This document shows positions 63,101 to 64,000 of a stretch of DNA of 64,000 nucleotides, piece after piece (position 1 is the first letter of the stretch; every line of letters starts with the position of its first letter). Both the position numbers and the translations under genes were made by a program. The DNA is from Parapristionchus giblindavisi. Taxonomy: Eukaryota > Nematoda > Chromadorea > Rhabditida > Diplogasteridae. The stretch covers positions 62,001-126,000 of the forward strand of contig CALSFV010000395.1 of the NCBI GenBank assembly GCA_943737045.1, given 5' to 3'. The notes below the pieces were generated by a model. That model saw only the letters and a list, made by a program, of their open reading frames with translations, searched no databases and was not told the DNA's origin.

Positions 63101-64000
63101 ACCTTCATCAATCCATTATACATCACCAACTGTATCTACTTCATCATTTGTCCTCCCTTCAACATCACCCATCATATTCCCTTCTTCATTATCTACAGTA
63201 CTCCCTAGTACTATACCCCCATTGGAAATCTCTCCTGCTATACAAAGTATGATTGATATGTTGAAGATACCTTCAAATCAAGCAAGTATTTAATTCATTC
63301 AATTAATTATACTCGTCTATACATTCTATCCATCATTTATTATTCATTTAGTTCCATTTCAGATTGTTCTACCATTGAGTACTCCCGATAAGAATGAAAC
63401 CAAATCAGATGGTCAGTTTTCATTTACATATTTGTATCACAATATATGTGGAATACTTAATTAAAGATTGATAGACATTTAGATTGTAGTGAATCCATAA
63501 GAGAAGACGATGCAAGTGTAATGAGTCATAGGAAAAAGGTTATCTATTATTATTATTATTGATTGATTGATTGATTGATATGGTATTGTGTTGAGGGTGA
63601 TAGTGGATCAAGCAGTCTTATAGAAAGTCTAGCTCAAGAAGTTCGATTGAGGAAAAGTGGAAAGACAAAGAAATTAAAAGATAGACGACGTATGTTGATT
63701 GATTCATTGAATAATCTCCATATGTTTGATGTTTTAGATCGATCACGATCATTATCACATACTCCATCACGAAGAAGATATAGTAGAAGTAGAAGTAGAT
63801 CAAGAGGTAGAGGAGATGATAGATGGAGATGTAGAGATAGAGATAGAACCTCACGAAAAGGTAGAGGAGAATACATGTATGTTAGAGGAATTGGTAGAAG
63901 ATGGATTAGTAGATCGAAGAGTAGAAGTAGATCAAGGTATCATTCATATTATTGATTGATTTGATATTGATTATTGATTGATTGATTGATAGATCACGAT
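59691..64000 (+). CDS. Unrecognised nuclear-type protein with an N-terminal coiled coil and a C-terminal RS domain (3' end beyond window)
   Basis: More than 20 short exons join in frame. The N-terminus (MEVDENLLDSVRAEQVDRIE, then LEDDVARLNEAYIDMLGQVS) is helical and coiled-coil-like and is followed by TRFNLLVEKALLSRYMVEKA and NEWIRLPPPGS. The middle has a long Glu run (about 60885-60925), a Lys run (about 61258-61295), basic KRKKEAESMKKML stretches and Ser/Thr/Pro-rich exons (62980-63285). The last visible exons read LAQEVRLRKSGKTKKLKDRR and then Arg/Ser dipeptides (RRYSRSRSRSRGRG). A GT donor at 63937 and an acceptor at 63991-63992 continue the RS stretch (next codons Ser-Arg) past the right edge. 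The apparent stop at 63953-63955 is therefore probably intronic. RS domains are typical of splicing and transcription-coupled factors; the specific function is not recognised. Confidence 0.6.
60090..60169. repeat. (AT)n microsatellite in an intron
   Basis: About 40 uninterrupted AT dinucleotides sit in the intron after the exon ending at LLVEKAL. The minus-strand Tyr-Ile frame across it is an artefact. Confidence 0.95.

Overview
The window looks like nuclear DNA of a free-living-type (rhabditid-like) nematode. It is AT-rich, its genes are cut into many short exons by mostly 40-60 bp introns with TTTCAG/TTATAG acceptors, and the gene set is nematode-typical: a NOAH-1-like PAN/ZP cuticle protein, a Str/Srh-type seven-helix chemoreceptor, a Core-2/I-branching glycosyltransferase and a CED-1/Draper-like engulfment receptor. 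The genus cannot be named from the sequence alone. Exons were joined by eye from splice signals and frame, so internal boundaries are approximate except where given. Layout: all protein genes up to 33.6 kb are on the minus strand. They are a Core-2/I-branching enzyme (4.7-6.8 kb), a NOAH-1-like PAN/ZP transmembrane protein (10.8-16.9 kb), gamma-glutamyltransferase (19.8-24.3 kb), a chemoreceptor (26.4-28.7 kb), an unrecognised protein with a possible helix-turn-helix and a coiled coil (29.4-31.7 kb) and a divergent A/B-type cyclin (32.0-33.6 kb). A divergent promoter region of about 480 bp separates these from a plus-strand block: a very long acidic protein with one Neuralized (NHR) domain and SUMO-interaction-like motifs (34.1-44.0 kb), the CED-1/Draper-like receptor (49.6-57.4 kb, two possible C-termini), a Rab-like GTPase with an altered switch II (58.2-59.2 kb) and an Arg/Ser-rich protein that runs off the right edge (from 59.7 kb). 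Non-coding content: intergenic regions and large introns hold many homopurine/homopyrimidine (GGGAGA/TCTCCC)n tracts, four tRNA-like or SINE-like insertions, a foldback element of about 1 kb with nearly 480 bp arms (47.5-48.5 kb), a short perfect hairpin (8.2 kb), GC-richer islands of unknown origin (17.9 and 21.5 kb), and intron-resident GATCTTT and TTGATTGA repeats. Many introns in unrelated genes start with the same extended donor (GTACYGTA or GTATACTGTA), which is the most unusual genome-scale signal here. The genes do not form one pathway. Several act at the cell surface or extracellular matrix (NOAH-like, GGT, chemoreceptor, CED-1-like, Golgi glycosyltransferase). The long NHR protein and the RS-rich protein look nuclear by composition.
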